DNA of 6,027 nucleotides from an uncultured Flammeovirgaceae bacterium. Its GTDB lineage: Bacteria > Bacteroidota > Bacteroidia > Cytophagales > Cyclobacteriaceae. A model generated the notes under the pieces. That model had not been told where the DNA came from and made no database searches. It worked only from the letters and a program-made list of their open reading frames with translations. Made by a program: the position numbers and the translations under genes. Positions 1 to 6,027 of the stretch are shown here, one piece after another (within the stretch, counting starts at the first letter, position 1; each line of letters begins with the position of its first letter). The stretch spans positions 1 through 6,027 of the forward strand of contig CAKZPJ010000343.1 of NCBI GenBank assembly GCA_937138955.1, given 5' to 3'.

Positions 1-1734
1 GCAAATGATGCGATAAAATCACTGAGTCGCACTTATTTTCTCAACCAAGATGCGACGCAGGAATATCAGGAGGACAATCAGAATTACAGCGATAATTTTA
101 ATCATCGGCTGAATATGCGGATGACCTACAAGATTGATTCTCGCAATTCTCTTATTATTCAGCCTCGAGTTAGTTTTCAGCAGAATCAGAGTACTTCGTT
201 TCAAACCGGAGCAACTGAGCAATCAGAAAGGTTATTGAATCAAACCAATAACTCATCTGGCTCCGATATTGGTGGTTATAATTTCGCTAACAATTTGCTG
301 TTTCGCCATCGTTTTGAGAAACGTGGACGTACTATCTCCGCTCGACTGCGGACTACCGTAAATCAGCAAGATGGATTCCAGACACTTTTGGCGGAGAACC
401 GCTCGTTTGGCATGAACCAAAGCCTAAACGATACCATTAATCAGGAAACAGACTTTGTGCGGGATGGCTGGAATGTGGGAGGTAATTTGACTTATACTGA
501 ACCTTTGGGGCCGGGGATGGTGCAAATTACGGCTGAAACCAATCGTCAGCGAGAGTTTTCCGATAAGAAAACCTTTGATTTTAACGAGACACTGCAAGAA
601 CACACGTTGCTAGACTCAGCGTTGAGTAACGAATTCGCTAGTATTTATCAGACCCATGCTGTAGGAACTGGCTACCGTATGTTCAGCAACGGGCTGATGG
701 GAATGGTGCGGGTGAAGTATCAATGGGCTAGTTTACAGAGCGATCAGGTTTTTCCGGCTGAAAGTTATATTGATCGTGATTTCGCTGATTTGCTCCCCTC
801 AGTTATGTTGCGCTATAAAATTAGCGACAGCAAGAATATTCGGCTGTTTTATCGCACGAGCACTCAAGCGCCTTCGGTAACCCAGCTGCAAGATGTGATT
901 GACAATAGTAACCCGTTACAATTGACAGTGGGTAACTCTGCTTTGGATCAAGAATATCGTCATAATTTGTTTTTGCGCTATTCTTCAGTTAACGCTGATA
1001 GGTCGAACACTTTTTTCGTTTTATTAGCCGGATCGATAACGGATAACTACGTCGGAAACTCTACGCTGATTGCTGCCCAGGATACGCTAATTGGAGGAAG
1101 TGTTTTGCTTGCGCAGGGCGGTCAACTTACCCGAGCTATTAATATTGGACAGCAGCGAAATATTCGCACGTTTATCACCTACGGGCAACCTATCAATTGG
1201 CTGAAGAGTAACTTGAACATCAACCTTTCTGGAAATATCGCTCAAACTCCTGGACTAATCAACGAACAGCGAAACGATGCAACGAATAGTACCGCAGGGC
1301 TAGGGCTGACACTCAGTAGTAACATTAGCGAAAATGTCGATTTCACTATATCGTCTACTTCAAACTACAATTGGGTAAGCAATTCAATTCGCAGTGAACT
1401 GAACGACCAGTTCGTTAACCAGAGTACCAACGGTGAACTGACCTGGATTTTTGGAAAAGGACTTGTATTTAGAACTCAACTGAACCATCAGCTGTATTCA
1501 GGGCTTTCGGCTGGTTTCGATCAGAATTTTGTGCTCTGGAATATGAGTGTAGGGAAGAAGTTTCTAAAAGACCGTCGGGGCGAATTGCAATTATCGGTCT
1601 TTGACTTGCTAAAGCAAAACCAAAGCGTACAGCGAAACATCACTGAGTCGTATATTGAAGATGCCCAAACCCAAGTTTTGCAGCAGTATTTCATGTTGAC
1701 TTTCACTTATCAGGTACGGAATTTCAAATTGTAG
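1..1734 (+). CDS. Outer-membrane beta-barrel protein, C-terminal part (TonB-dependent-receptor-like, OMP_b-brl_3 type)
   Basis: The frame is open from the first base to the TAG at 1732-1734, giving 577 residues, so the gene is cut by the left edge and the ATG at 115 is internal. The visible part is a run of alternating polar/hydrophobic stretches rich in Asn, Gln, Ser and aromatic residues, as expected for outer-membrane beta-strands. Two segments match what I know of the Bacteroidota OMP_b-brl_3 barrel family: YRTSTQAPSVTQLQ followed by DNSNPLQLTVGN (about residues 284-312), and the end FDLLKQNQSVQRN...QYFMLTFTYQVRNFKL (about 547-577), with aromatic residues in the last strand. Full-length relatives are usually about 900 residues with a signal peptide, a carboxypeptidase-regulatory-like domain and a plug; those would lie to the left. 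Substrate or partner cannot be told from the barrel; 'TonB-dependent receptor' is a common annotation but a plug and TonB box are not visible here. The peptidase gene starts 56 bp downstream on the same strand, so co-transcription is possible. Confidence 0.88.
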   Translation, partial: ANDAIKSLSRTYFLNQDATQEYQEDNQNYSDNFNHRLNMRMTYKIDSRNSLIIQPRVSFQQNQSTSFQTGATEQSERLLNQTNNSSGSDIGGYNFANNLLFRHRFEKRGRTISARLRTTVNQQDGFQTLLAENRSFGMNQSLNDTINQETDFVRDGWNVGGNLTYTEPLGPGMVQITAETNRQREFSDKKTFDFNETLQEHTLLDSALSNEFASIYQTHAVGTGYRMFSNGLMGMVRVKYQWASLQSDQVFPAESYIDRDFADLLPSVMLRYKISDSKNIRLFYRTSTQAPSVTQLQDVIDNSNPLQLTVGNSALDQEYRHNLFLRYSSVNADRSNTFFVLLAGSITDNYVGNSTLIAAQDTLIGGSVLLAQGGQLTRAINIGQQRNIRTFITYGQPINWLKSNLNINLSGNIAQTPGLINEQRNDATNSTAGLGLTLSSNISENVDFTISSTSNYNWVSNSIRSELNDQFVNQSTNGELTWIFGKGLVFRTQLNHQLYSGLSAGFDQNFVLWNMSVGKKFLKDRRGELQLSVFDLLKQNQSVQRNITESYIEDAQTQVLQQYFMLTFTYQVRNFKL

Positions 1735-1790
1735 CAAGTTGAATGAGGAGACAAAGAAATAGAAAAGCGTAAAATTACTATTTTCGGGGC

Positions 1791-3128
1791 ATGAATTACT
1801 TATCTCGCTATCTGTTCGGATTAATTTTTATTCTTCTTCTTGCCCAGTGTGCCACCCGCCCCGGAGTTCGCAGTCGCGAGTTAAAAGGTTTGATTAACGA
1901 ATCGCCGGTTTTTCAACGTAGTTTTACGGGCTTTGCCCTGTACGATACTGAACGAGGTGAAATGGTATACGAGTATCAGTCGGACAAATATTATACTCCG
2001 GCTTCTAACACGAAAATTTTTACGTTGTACGCTGGATTGAAAATGCTGGGGGATTCTATTCCGGCTTTGCAATATAGAGTGCAGAACGATTCCCTTTTCT
2101 TGACCGGAACCGGTGATCCCACTTTTCTACATCCTGATATTCGAAGCATTGATACTACTTATGATAATCAAGTGTATCAGTTTCTTCGAGAAAGCGATTA
2201 TAAAATGGCGTACGTAGAACGACCTACTGCCGATGATTACTTTGGGCCAGGTTGGGCTTGGGGAGATTATAATTACTACTATTCTTCTGAAAAATCGGTG
2301 TTTCCGATGTACGCCAACGTGGTTCGTTTTCAGTTTAGAGAAAATATCGCCAAACCGTTTCCGTATCCGAATTACTTTAACAGTTTCGTACAAGGCTTTC
2401 CCGACGCTAACCAGAAGTCCTTTTTGCTGCGCGACCGCCACGAGAATACCTTTCGCTACGGCACTAAACCGGATACACTGGCATTTGCGCGGGACGTGCC
2501 GTTTATTCAATCAACTTCGCTAACAGTGGATTTACTGCAAGATACCTTGAAGCAGCGAGTGCAGCAGCTATCGGACTACTCGGAAGGTTTTACTGATACA
2601 CTTTACAGTCTTCCGGCAGATAGTATTTATAAACGGATGATACAACCGAGCGATAACTTTGTAGCTGAGCAGTTATTACTGGTGTGTTCTTCTACTTTGC
2701 AAGATACGCTCAGCTCAGATTGGGCGATTGATTACGTGACTGAAAATTATTTATCTGATTTACCGGATGAGCCGATTTGGGTAGATGGTTCGGGTCTATC
2801 GCGTTATAATCTGCAAACTCCTCGCAGTATCGTTGCTTTACTCCGAAAGGTAGATGATGAACTATCGGATGAACGAATTAAAACTATCTTTCCGGCCGGA
2901 GGTATTTCTGGTACTATCGAGAATTGGTACGGAAATCCGGGTGGTGAACCCTATGTGTTTGCCAAAACTGGTACGTTGAGCAACAAACATGCCCTCAGTG
3001 GATTTTTATTTACGCGTTCAGGAAAGAAGTTAATCTTCAGCTTCATGCATAATAATTATATCACTTCATCGTCGGTGCTAAAGGTAGAAATGGAACAGAT
3101 TCTGCGGAAACTGTACGAAGAGTATTAA
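1791..3128 (+). CDS. dacB: D-alanyl-D-alanine carboxypeptidase/endopeptidase, PBP4-like (peptidase S13), probable lipoprotein
   Basis: This 445-residue protein has the three active-site motifs of penicillin-binding proteins in the right order: SNTK at 72-75 (nucleophile Ser72, Lys75), SDN at 287-289 and KTG at 392-394. It also has the S13-typical DGSGLSRYN block at 332-340. The roughly 215-residue gap between the first two motifs leaves room for the inserted domain that marks PBP4/DacB enzymes, and total length is close to family norm. Such enzymes trim the terminal D-Ala from, or cleave D-Ala-meso-DAP cross-links in, periplasmic peptidoglycan. The N-terminus (NYLSRYLFG, then LIFILLLAQC) is a signal peptide ending in a possible lipobox, LLAQC with Cys20. 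Gln at -1 is not the classical residue, so lipidation is likely but not certain. An in-frame TAA at 1770-1772 and the fit of the signal peptide fix the ATG at 1791; no Shine-Dalgarno is close to it. The gene converges on the sulfatase with 16 bp between the stop codons. The symbol is given by family and not by proven orthology. Confidence 0.93.
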   Translation: MNYLSRYLFGLIFILLLAQCATRPGVRSRELKGLINESPVFQRSFTGFALYDTERGEMVYEYQSDKYYTPASNTKIFTLYAGLKMLGDSIPALQYRVQNDSLFLTGTGDPTFLHPDIRSIDTTYDNQVYQFLRESDYKMAYVERPTADDYFGPGWAWGDYNYYYSSEKSVFPMYANVVRFQFRENIAKPFPYPNYFNSFVQGFPDANQKSFLLRDRHENTFRYGTKPDTLAFARDVPFIQSTSLTVDLLQDTLKQRVQQLSDYSEGFTDTLYSLPADSIYKRMIQPSDNFVAEQLLLVCSSTLQDTLSSDWAIDYVTENYLSDLPDEPIWVDGSGLSRYNLQTPRSIVALLRKVDDELSDERIKTIFPAGGISGTIENWYGNPGGEPYVFAKTGTLSNKHALSGFLFTRSGKKLIFSFMHNNYITSSSVLKVEMEQILRKLYEEY

Positions 3129-3144
3129 GTTATAGTTTTCTTTA

Positions 3145-4650
3145 TCAAATAGCTGATAATGCTTCCTGATGAGCTAGTTCGTATTCAATGTTAAATAAGC
3201 TATCCATTTTCGCTACTAACTCCCGATTTTCTACCGAAGCTGCTAGGTTATTCATTTCATCAGGATCAGTTTGATGGTCGTACAGTTCTTGTGCTACTAC
3301 CTTTTGAGCTGTTCTTTCTTGCCAGCGAACGTAGCGGTAGCGATCGGTACGCATAGCGTAGCCCATCAAAGGGTTACCGCCGTTGCCACGAGGGTACTGA
3401 CTCCAAGCAGCCGTTTTAATGGATTGGTTGGAATTTGCGATGAGCGGCAGCATACTTCTTCCTTGCAAATGAGTTGGTGCAGATAAGCCAGCTAGCTCGC
3501 ATAGGGTGGGATAAATATCTACCGACTCTACCAGCGCATCACTTTTTTGACCGTTAGTTTTCCCGGGAACTTTAACGATAAGCGGAATGCGGGTGTCGTA
3601 TTCGTAATTAGAATGCTTACACCAACTGCCGTATTCACCTAGTTTCCAGCCGTGATCACCCCAGAGTACTACTACCGTGTTTTCAGCGAGGTTAAGTTCA
3701 TCCAGTTTGCTAAGTAGCTGTCCAACTAAATCATCAATGTAGGTAACCGAGGCGTAGTAGCCATGAATAAGATTTCGCGATTTCTCGTCAGATAAGTATC
3801 CCTTCGGAGGAATGCCGTGGTACTTCCGTAGTTCACCAAAGTTTGCCATCGAAAATTCTGGGCTACCCTGGGGAGCCATTCGGTCAGGAATAGTAAGATT
3901 GGCTGAATCGTACATATCCCAGTACCGCTGAGGAGCTACGAACGGAAGATGAGGTTTCACCAATCCTACGGCCATAAAAAATGTAGTATCTTGTAATACT
4001 TCTAGCCTTTCCATGGCATAGCTTATTGATCGGTTGTCGGCTAGTTGCCTTTCTGGTACCGAAGTTGCGTAATAAGGAATTCTTTTACCGTCAATTTGGG
4101 GGTAGCTGCCTTCTAGACCGACAGTATCGCCTCGGTTAACAGGTTCGGCCCTCAGTGTACTTGATGAAGGAAACCATGACTCTCGACTCCAAGACAAGGA
4201 ATCGTCGCGATTTCCGTGGCCCCGATGGTATATCTTACCAATACTTTCCGATTGGTAGCCGTTGTTTTTAAAATGCTGTGGCAGCGTAACTACACCCGGT
4301 ACCGAATCTCGGAAAAAAGTGTTCAAATTGTATACGCCAATAGCATCGGGCCGGAGTCCAGTCATAACCCCATTGCGAGAGGGCGCACACACCGCCTGCT
4401 GCACGTAGGCTCGAGTAAGCATCAGACCTTGATCGGCCAGATAATCAATGTTGGGTGAAATAATCTGGGATTCGCCGTAGCAAGCTAACTGGGGGCGAAG
4501 GTCATCGATAGCAATAAATAGCACATTGTATTTCGTCTGTACTGACGAGGAAGACTGCTCGGGTTGAGGCTGGCAAGAAAAAATCAACCAGCCGAAGAAA
4601 ACAAGTAAGGCATTGGCCCAGCACCTTCTGTGAATTAGTAGATAGGTCAT
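3145..4650 (-). CDS. Iduronate-2-sulfatase-like sulfatase (Cys-type, formylglycine-dependent), probable lipoprotein
   Basis: A complete sulfatase of 501 residues counted from the ATG at 4650. It carries the sulfatase signature CAPSRNGVMTGLR at 88-100, in which Cys88 would be oxidised to formylglycine. The other predicted active-site residues are IDDLRP with metal-binding Asp49/Asp50, Arg92, Lys139 and His142 in GKIYH, His234 in KPHLPF, Asp332/His333 in WGDHG, and Lys345 in WCKHSN. The order and spacing follow human iduronate-2-sulfatase as I recall it, which supports that subgroup; the actual substrate (a glycosaminoglycan or an algal sulfated polysaccharide) cannot be read off. The C-terminal ELYDHQTDPDEMNNLA is typical of the group. 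The N-terminus has a basic stretch (HRR), a hydrophobic core and a possible lipobox LIFSC with Cys26, so export to the periplasm or membrane anchoring is likely. A GTG at 4677 would add nine residues and has an A/T-rich lead; I prefer the ATG because it gives a compact signal peptide. It diverges from the kinase gene. No sulfatase-maturing enzyme is visible in the window. Confidence 0.93.
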   Translation of the reverse strand: MTYLLIHRRCWANALLVFFGWLIFSCQPQPEQSSSSVQTKYNVLFIAIDDLRPQLACYGESQIISPNIDYLADQGLMLTRAYVQQAVCAPSRNGVMTGLRPDAIGVYNLNTFFRDSVPGVVTLPQHFKNNGYQSESIGKIYHRGHGNRDDSLSWSRESWFPSSSTLRAEPVNRGDTVGLEGSYPQIDGKRIPYYATSVPERQLADNRSISYAMERLEVLQDTTFFMAVGLVKPHLPFVAPQRYWDMYDSANLTIPDRMAPQGSPEFSMANFGELRKYHGIPPKGYLSDEKSRNLIHGYYASVTYIDDLVGQLLSKLDELNLAENTVVVLWGDHGWKLGEYGSWCKHSNYEYDTRIPLIVKVPGKTNGQKSDALVESVDIYPTLCELAGLSAPTHLQGRSMLPLIANSNQSIKTAAWSQYPRGNGGNPLMGYAMRTDRYRYVRWQERTAQKVVAQELYDHQTDPDEMNNLAASVENRELVAKMDSLFNIEYELAHQEALSAI

Positions 4651-4873
4651 GGCAAGTAGTTTTAGAGCAAGATACACTTTATATTATTGAATAGGGGTGA
4701 GAGAATGACTAAACGAAGTGTACTGTATTCTATCATTCAGCCACCTCATTATTCAATCAGTTTATTAATTTAATAATCATCCTTTCAGCGAACAGAGAAT
4801 CAAACTGGTCTATGCGAAAGTCAGGTTAGTCTTATTTTCAGGTATTGCTTTCTATGCTTTCGTATTTTAAAGC
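4651..4873. other. Divergent intergenic region between sulfatase and kinase genes
   Basis: This 223-bp stretch (196 bp if the sulfatase starts at the GTG at 4677) must hold the promoters for both flanking genes, since they point away from each other. It contains no open frame I can support as a gene. I looked for the Bacteroidota promoter pattern (TTTG or TTG near -33 and TAnnTTTG near -7) on both strands and found only partial matches, so I place no promoter. The visible structures are an AT-rich dyad at 4762-4776 and a hairpin at 4852-4877, listed separately. Confidence 0.7.
4762..4776. promoter_or_regulatory. AT-rich perfect dyad, possible operator or promoter element
   Basis: The sequence reads TTATTA-ATT-TAATAA, with two perfect 6-base arms around a 3-base centre. 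It sits roughly midway in the divergent intergenic region, 98 bp before the kinase start and 112 bp before the sulfatase ATG. A transcription-factor site or an AT-rich promoter element is possible. Because the arms contain only A and T, a chance palindrome in an AT-rich spacer is a real alternative. Confidence 0.25.
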
Positions 4874-4877
4874 ATGG
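4852..4877 (+). promoter_or_regulatory. Possible start-codon-sequestering hairpin of the kinase mRNA
   Basis: CTATGCTTT (4852-4860) can pair with AAAGCATGG (4869-4877) as nine consecutive pairs including one G-U, around an 8-base loop. The core ATGCTTT/AAAGCAT is a perfect 7-base inverted repeat. The ATG start codon at 4874-4876 lies wholly inside the 3' arm, so in the transcript the hairpin would hide the initiation site. Whether the transcript begins far enough upstream to include the 5' arm is unknown, and the stem is of modest stability. Confidence 0.35.
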
Positions 4878-5914
4878 CTGCTGGAATTCCGTTTCAACTG
4901 AATGTATCGCAGAGAAAGGAGATAATCTTTCACTTTTTAGGCTGGTTAGCATTTTTTGCGTTACTGGTTGCCGTATTTGCCTGGCCATACCCTAATCCCT
5001 TTCCGGTTTTACGGATTTCTTTGGTAATGTTCGTTCTCATCGGATTCTATTATACCAACACCTCTGTACTTATCCCGCAACTGCTGGCCCGGAAAAAGGT
5101 GTATTTGTACATAGCAGCGGTGCTAGCTTGTATCGTAACGGTAAATTTCTGGGATTTATGGGTACAGCGAACGTTGAATACGGCATTTTACAACGAACAC
5201 GGTTGGTACCAGAGAGCGGTTATCCAACGGTCCACCCTACTTAGTATGTTGGTACTGGCAGTTAGTGGTGGGCTCAAGATGACTCAGGAGTGGTTTAAAA
5301 CTGAGCGGCAGAAGAACCGAATGGAAAAAGAAAAGATAGCATCGGAGTTAGCCTTGCTAAAGTCACAAATCAATCCTCACTCGCTGTTCAATAATTTGAA
5401 TAGCATCTACTCTCTATCGGTTCGGAAGTCAGAAGATGCCCCCAAAGCAATTGTCAAGCTTTCAGAAATGATGCGCTACATTTTATACGATTCTAGTGCC
5501 GAGCAAATCAGCCTGGAACAGGAGATAGATCATCTACACAACTTTCTGGATTTACAACGGCTACGAATCCACCGGGAAGCTCATTTATTTTTTGAAACAT
5601 CAGGTGGGTGGCAAGGTAAAATGATTGCCCCAATGTTGCTGGAGCCTTTTGTAGAAAATGCCTTTAAACACGGAAATATTCATCAGGCGGGGGCGGAGAT
5701 CAATATCTTACTGAAAGTAGAAAAGGAGCAACTTTGGTTTAGAGTCAAAAATACTCTGAGTAGTCAGGTTCAGCAGAAAGATGTTTATTCGGGTATTGGT
5801 CTGGTTAACATTCGAAAGCGACTTGATCTGTTGTACCCAAGACGATATAATTTACAGGTGGAACCTCGGGAAGATGTGTTTATTGCCGAGTTAAACCTCC
5901 AACTCACCTCTTAA
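4874..5914 (+). CDS. Sensor histidine kinase, LytS/YehU type (His_kinase PF06580 family)
   Basis: A 346-residue membrane kinase. The N-terminal half has four likely transmembrane helices at about 18-38, 44-61, 75-95 and 119-135, with little room for an extracytoplasmic sensor domain. A charged, probably coiled-coil linker follows at about 137-165. The phosphoacceptor block is LLKSQINPHSLFNNLNSIYSLS at 161-182, cut here as LLKSQINPHS plus LFNNLNSIYSLS, with His169 as the predicted phosphorylated residue. The ATP-binding part shows an N-box, LLEPFVENAFKHG at 255-267 with Asn262, and a glycine box, SGIGLVNIRKRLDLLYP at 306-322. This is the compact architecture common in Bacteroidota, where the partner is normally a LytTR-domain response regulator encoded next door; none starts in the 113 bp left in the window. 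The usual motif is NPHFLFN, and here the Phe after His is Ser170. An in-frame TAA at 4868-4870 just before the ATG, and the lack of another start before the first helix, fix the start. No Shine-Dalgarno is evident. The signal sensed cannot be inferred. Confidence 0.93.
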   Translation: MAAGIPFQLNVSQRKEIIFHFLGWLAFFALLVAVFAWPYPNPFPVLRISLVMFVLIGFYYTNTSVLIPQLLARKKVYLYIAAVLACIVTVNFWDLWVQRTLNTAFYNEHGWYQRAVIQRSTLLSMLVLAVSGGLKMTQEWFKTERQKNRMEKEKIASELALLKSQINPHSLFNNLNSIYSLSVRKSEDAPKAIVKLSEMMRYILYDSSAEQISLEQEIDHLHNFLDLQRLRIHREAHLFFETSGGWQGKMIAPMLLEPFVENAFKHGNIHQAGAEINILLKVEKEQLWFRVKNTLSSQVQQKDVYSGIGLVNIRKRLDLLYPRRYNLQVEPREDVFIAELNLQLTS

Positions 5915-6027
5915 TCGCTTAGTTAAGGAACGATGGAATAATAAAGTACTCAGATTGAACGCCGGAATTTTAGGGCGGAACCAGGCGCGAAAACTGAGCA
6001 TAGCCAAGCTCTGTGAGGCTTTTCGTA
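5915..6027. other. Right-edge tail of uncertain nature
   Basis: This 113-bp end piece follows the kinase stop. It is visibly richer in G and C (38 of 70 bases in 5951-6020) than the AT-rich intergenic region upstream of the kinase. One + frame is open to the right edge, with a TTG at 5955 and a basic product beginning LNAGILGRNQARKLSIAKLC. A - strand frame entering from the edge is also open across it. Neither has an ATG with a convincing lead, and neither matches a domain I recognise. It could be the end of a minus-strand gene, an intergenic repeat, or plain spacer. Confidence 0.4.

Noticed and set aside
19..222. A minus-strand open frame with a hydrophobic stretch near the left edge
   Set aside because: It is antisense to the barrel coding frame, which is open throughout; the hydrophobic run comes from the complement of Asn/Asp-rich codons.
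1745..1750. GAGGAG, resembling a strong Shine-Dalgarno sequence, upstream of the peptidase
   Set aside because: It is 40 bases before the ATG at 1791, with an in-frame stop at 1770-1772 between them, so it cannot serve that start.
2127..2510. A 127-codon open frame on the minus strand inside the peptidase gene
   Set aside because: It lies opposite a gene with all S13 motifs intact, its product is a low-information basic sequence with no domain, and it has no independent signal for expression.
3142..3159. Inverted repeat TTATCA/TGATAA at the convergent stop codons, considered as a shared terminator
   Set aside because: The stem is only six mostly A-T pairs, and neither strand has a T-run directly after it; the nearby T-run is on the wrong side for the plus strand and reads as A on the minus strand.
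4686..4757. Separated 8-base inverted repeat ATTGAATA (4686-4693) and TATTCAAT (4750-4757)
   Set aside because: The arms are AT-rich and 56 bases apart in an AT-rich spacer, so chance is the simpler explanation.
5960..5977. CGCC...GGCG hairpin after the kinase gene, considered as a terminator
   Set aside because: Four pairs with a 10-base loop and no following T-run is too weak.
6001..6023. Small interrupted hairpin (AGC, CTC/GAG, GCT) followed by TTTT at the right edge
   Set aside because: The stem has only three plus three pairs with a bulge, and the sequence stops too soon to judge a terminator.

Overview
The window looks like ordinary chromosome from a Bacteroidota bacterium, most likely a marine or free-living member of the Cytophagia. 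The grounds are protein style: a Bacteroidota-type outer-membrane beta-barrel with a characteristic C-terminus, a lipoprotein-type PBP4 homologue, a lipoprotein-type Cys sulfatase, and a short four-helix LytS/YehU-type sensor kinase. Starts lack clear Shine-Dalgarno sequences, and base composition is moderate and even. The genus assignment is inference; no rRNA or tRNA is present to anchor it.

Layout, left to right. (1) 1-1734, + strand: the C-terminal 577 residues of a large outer-membrane beta-barrel protein whose start lies beyond the left edge. (2) 1791-3128, + strand: a complete S13-family D-alanyl-D-alanine carboxypeptidase/endopeptidase with all three penicillin-binding-protein motifs. 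It follows the barrel gene by 56 bp. (3) 3145-4650 (possibly to 4677), - strand: a complete iduronate-2-sulfatase-like sulfatase, convergent with the peptidase across only 16 bp. (4) 4651-4873: a divergent intergenic region with an AT-rich dyad and a hairpin that covers the next gene's start codon. (5) 4874-5914, + strand: a complete histidine kinase of the LytS/YehU class, with Ser where the usual NPHFLFN motif has Phe. (6) 5915-6027: a short tail of uncertain nature at the right edge.

The genes do not form one obvious pathway. The barrel protein and the peptidase may share a transcript and both act at the envelope (outer membrane and periplasmic peptidoglycan). The sulfatase acts on sulfated glycans, but no SusC/SusD pair, glycoside hydrolase or sulfatase-maturing enzyme is visible beside it. 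The kinase would normally work with a LytTR response regulator, which is not in the window. I find no CRISPR array, recognisable insertion sequence, phage gene or defence system. I do not see a previously undescribed system here; the points worth a second look are small-scale (kinase motif, start-codon hairpin, right-edge tail).
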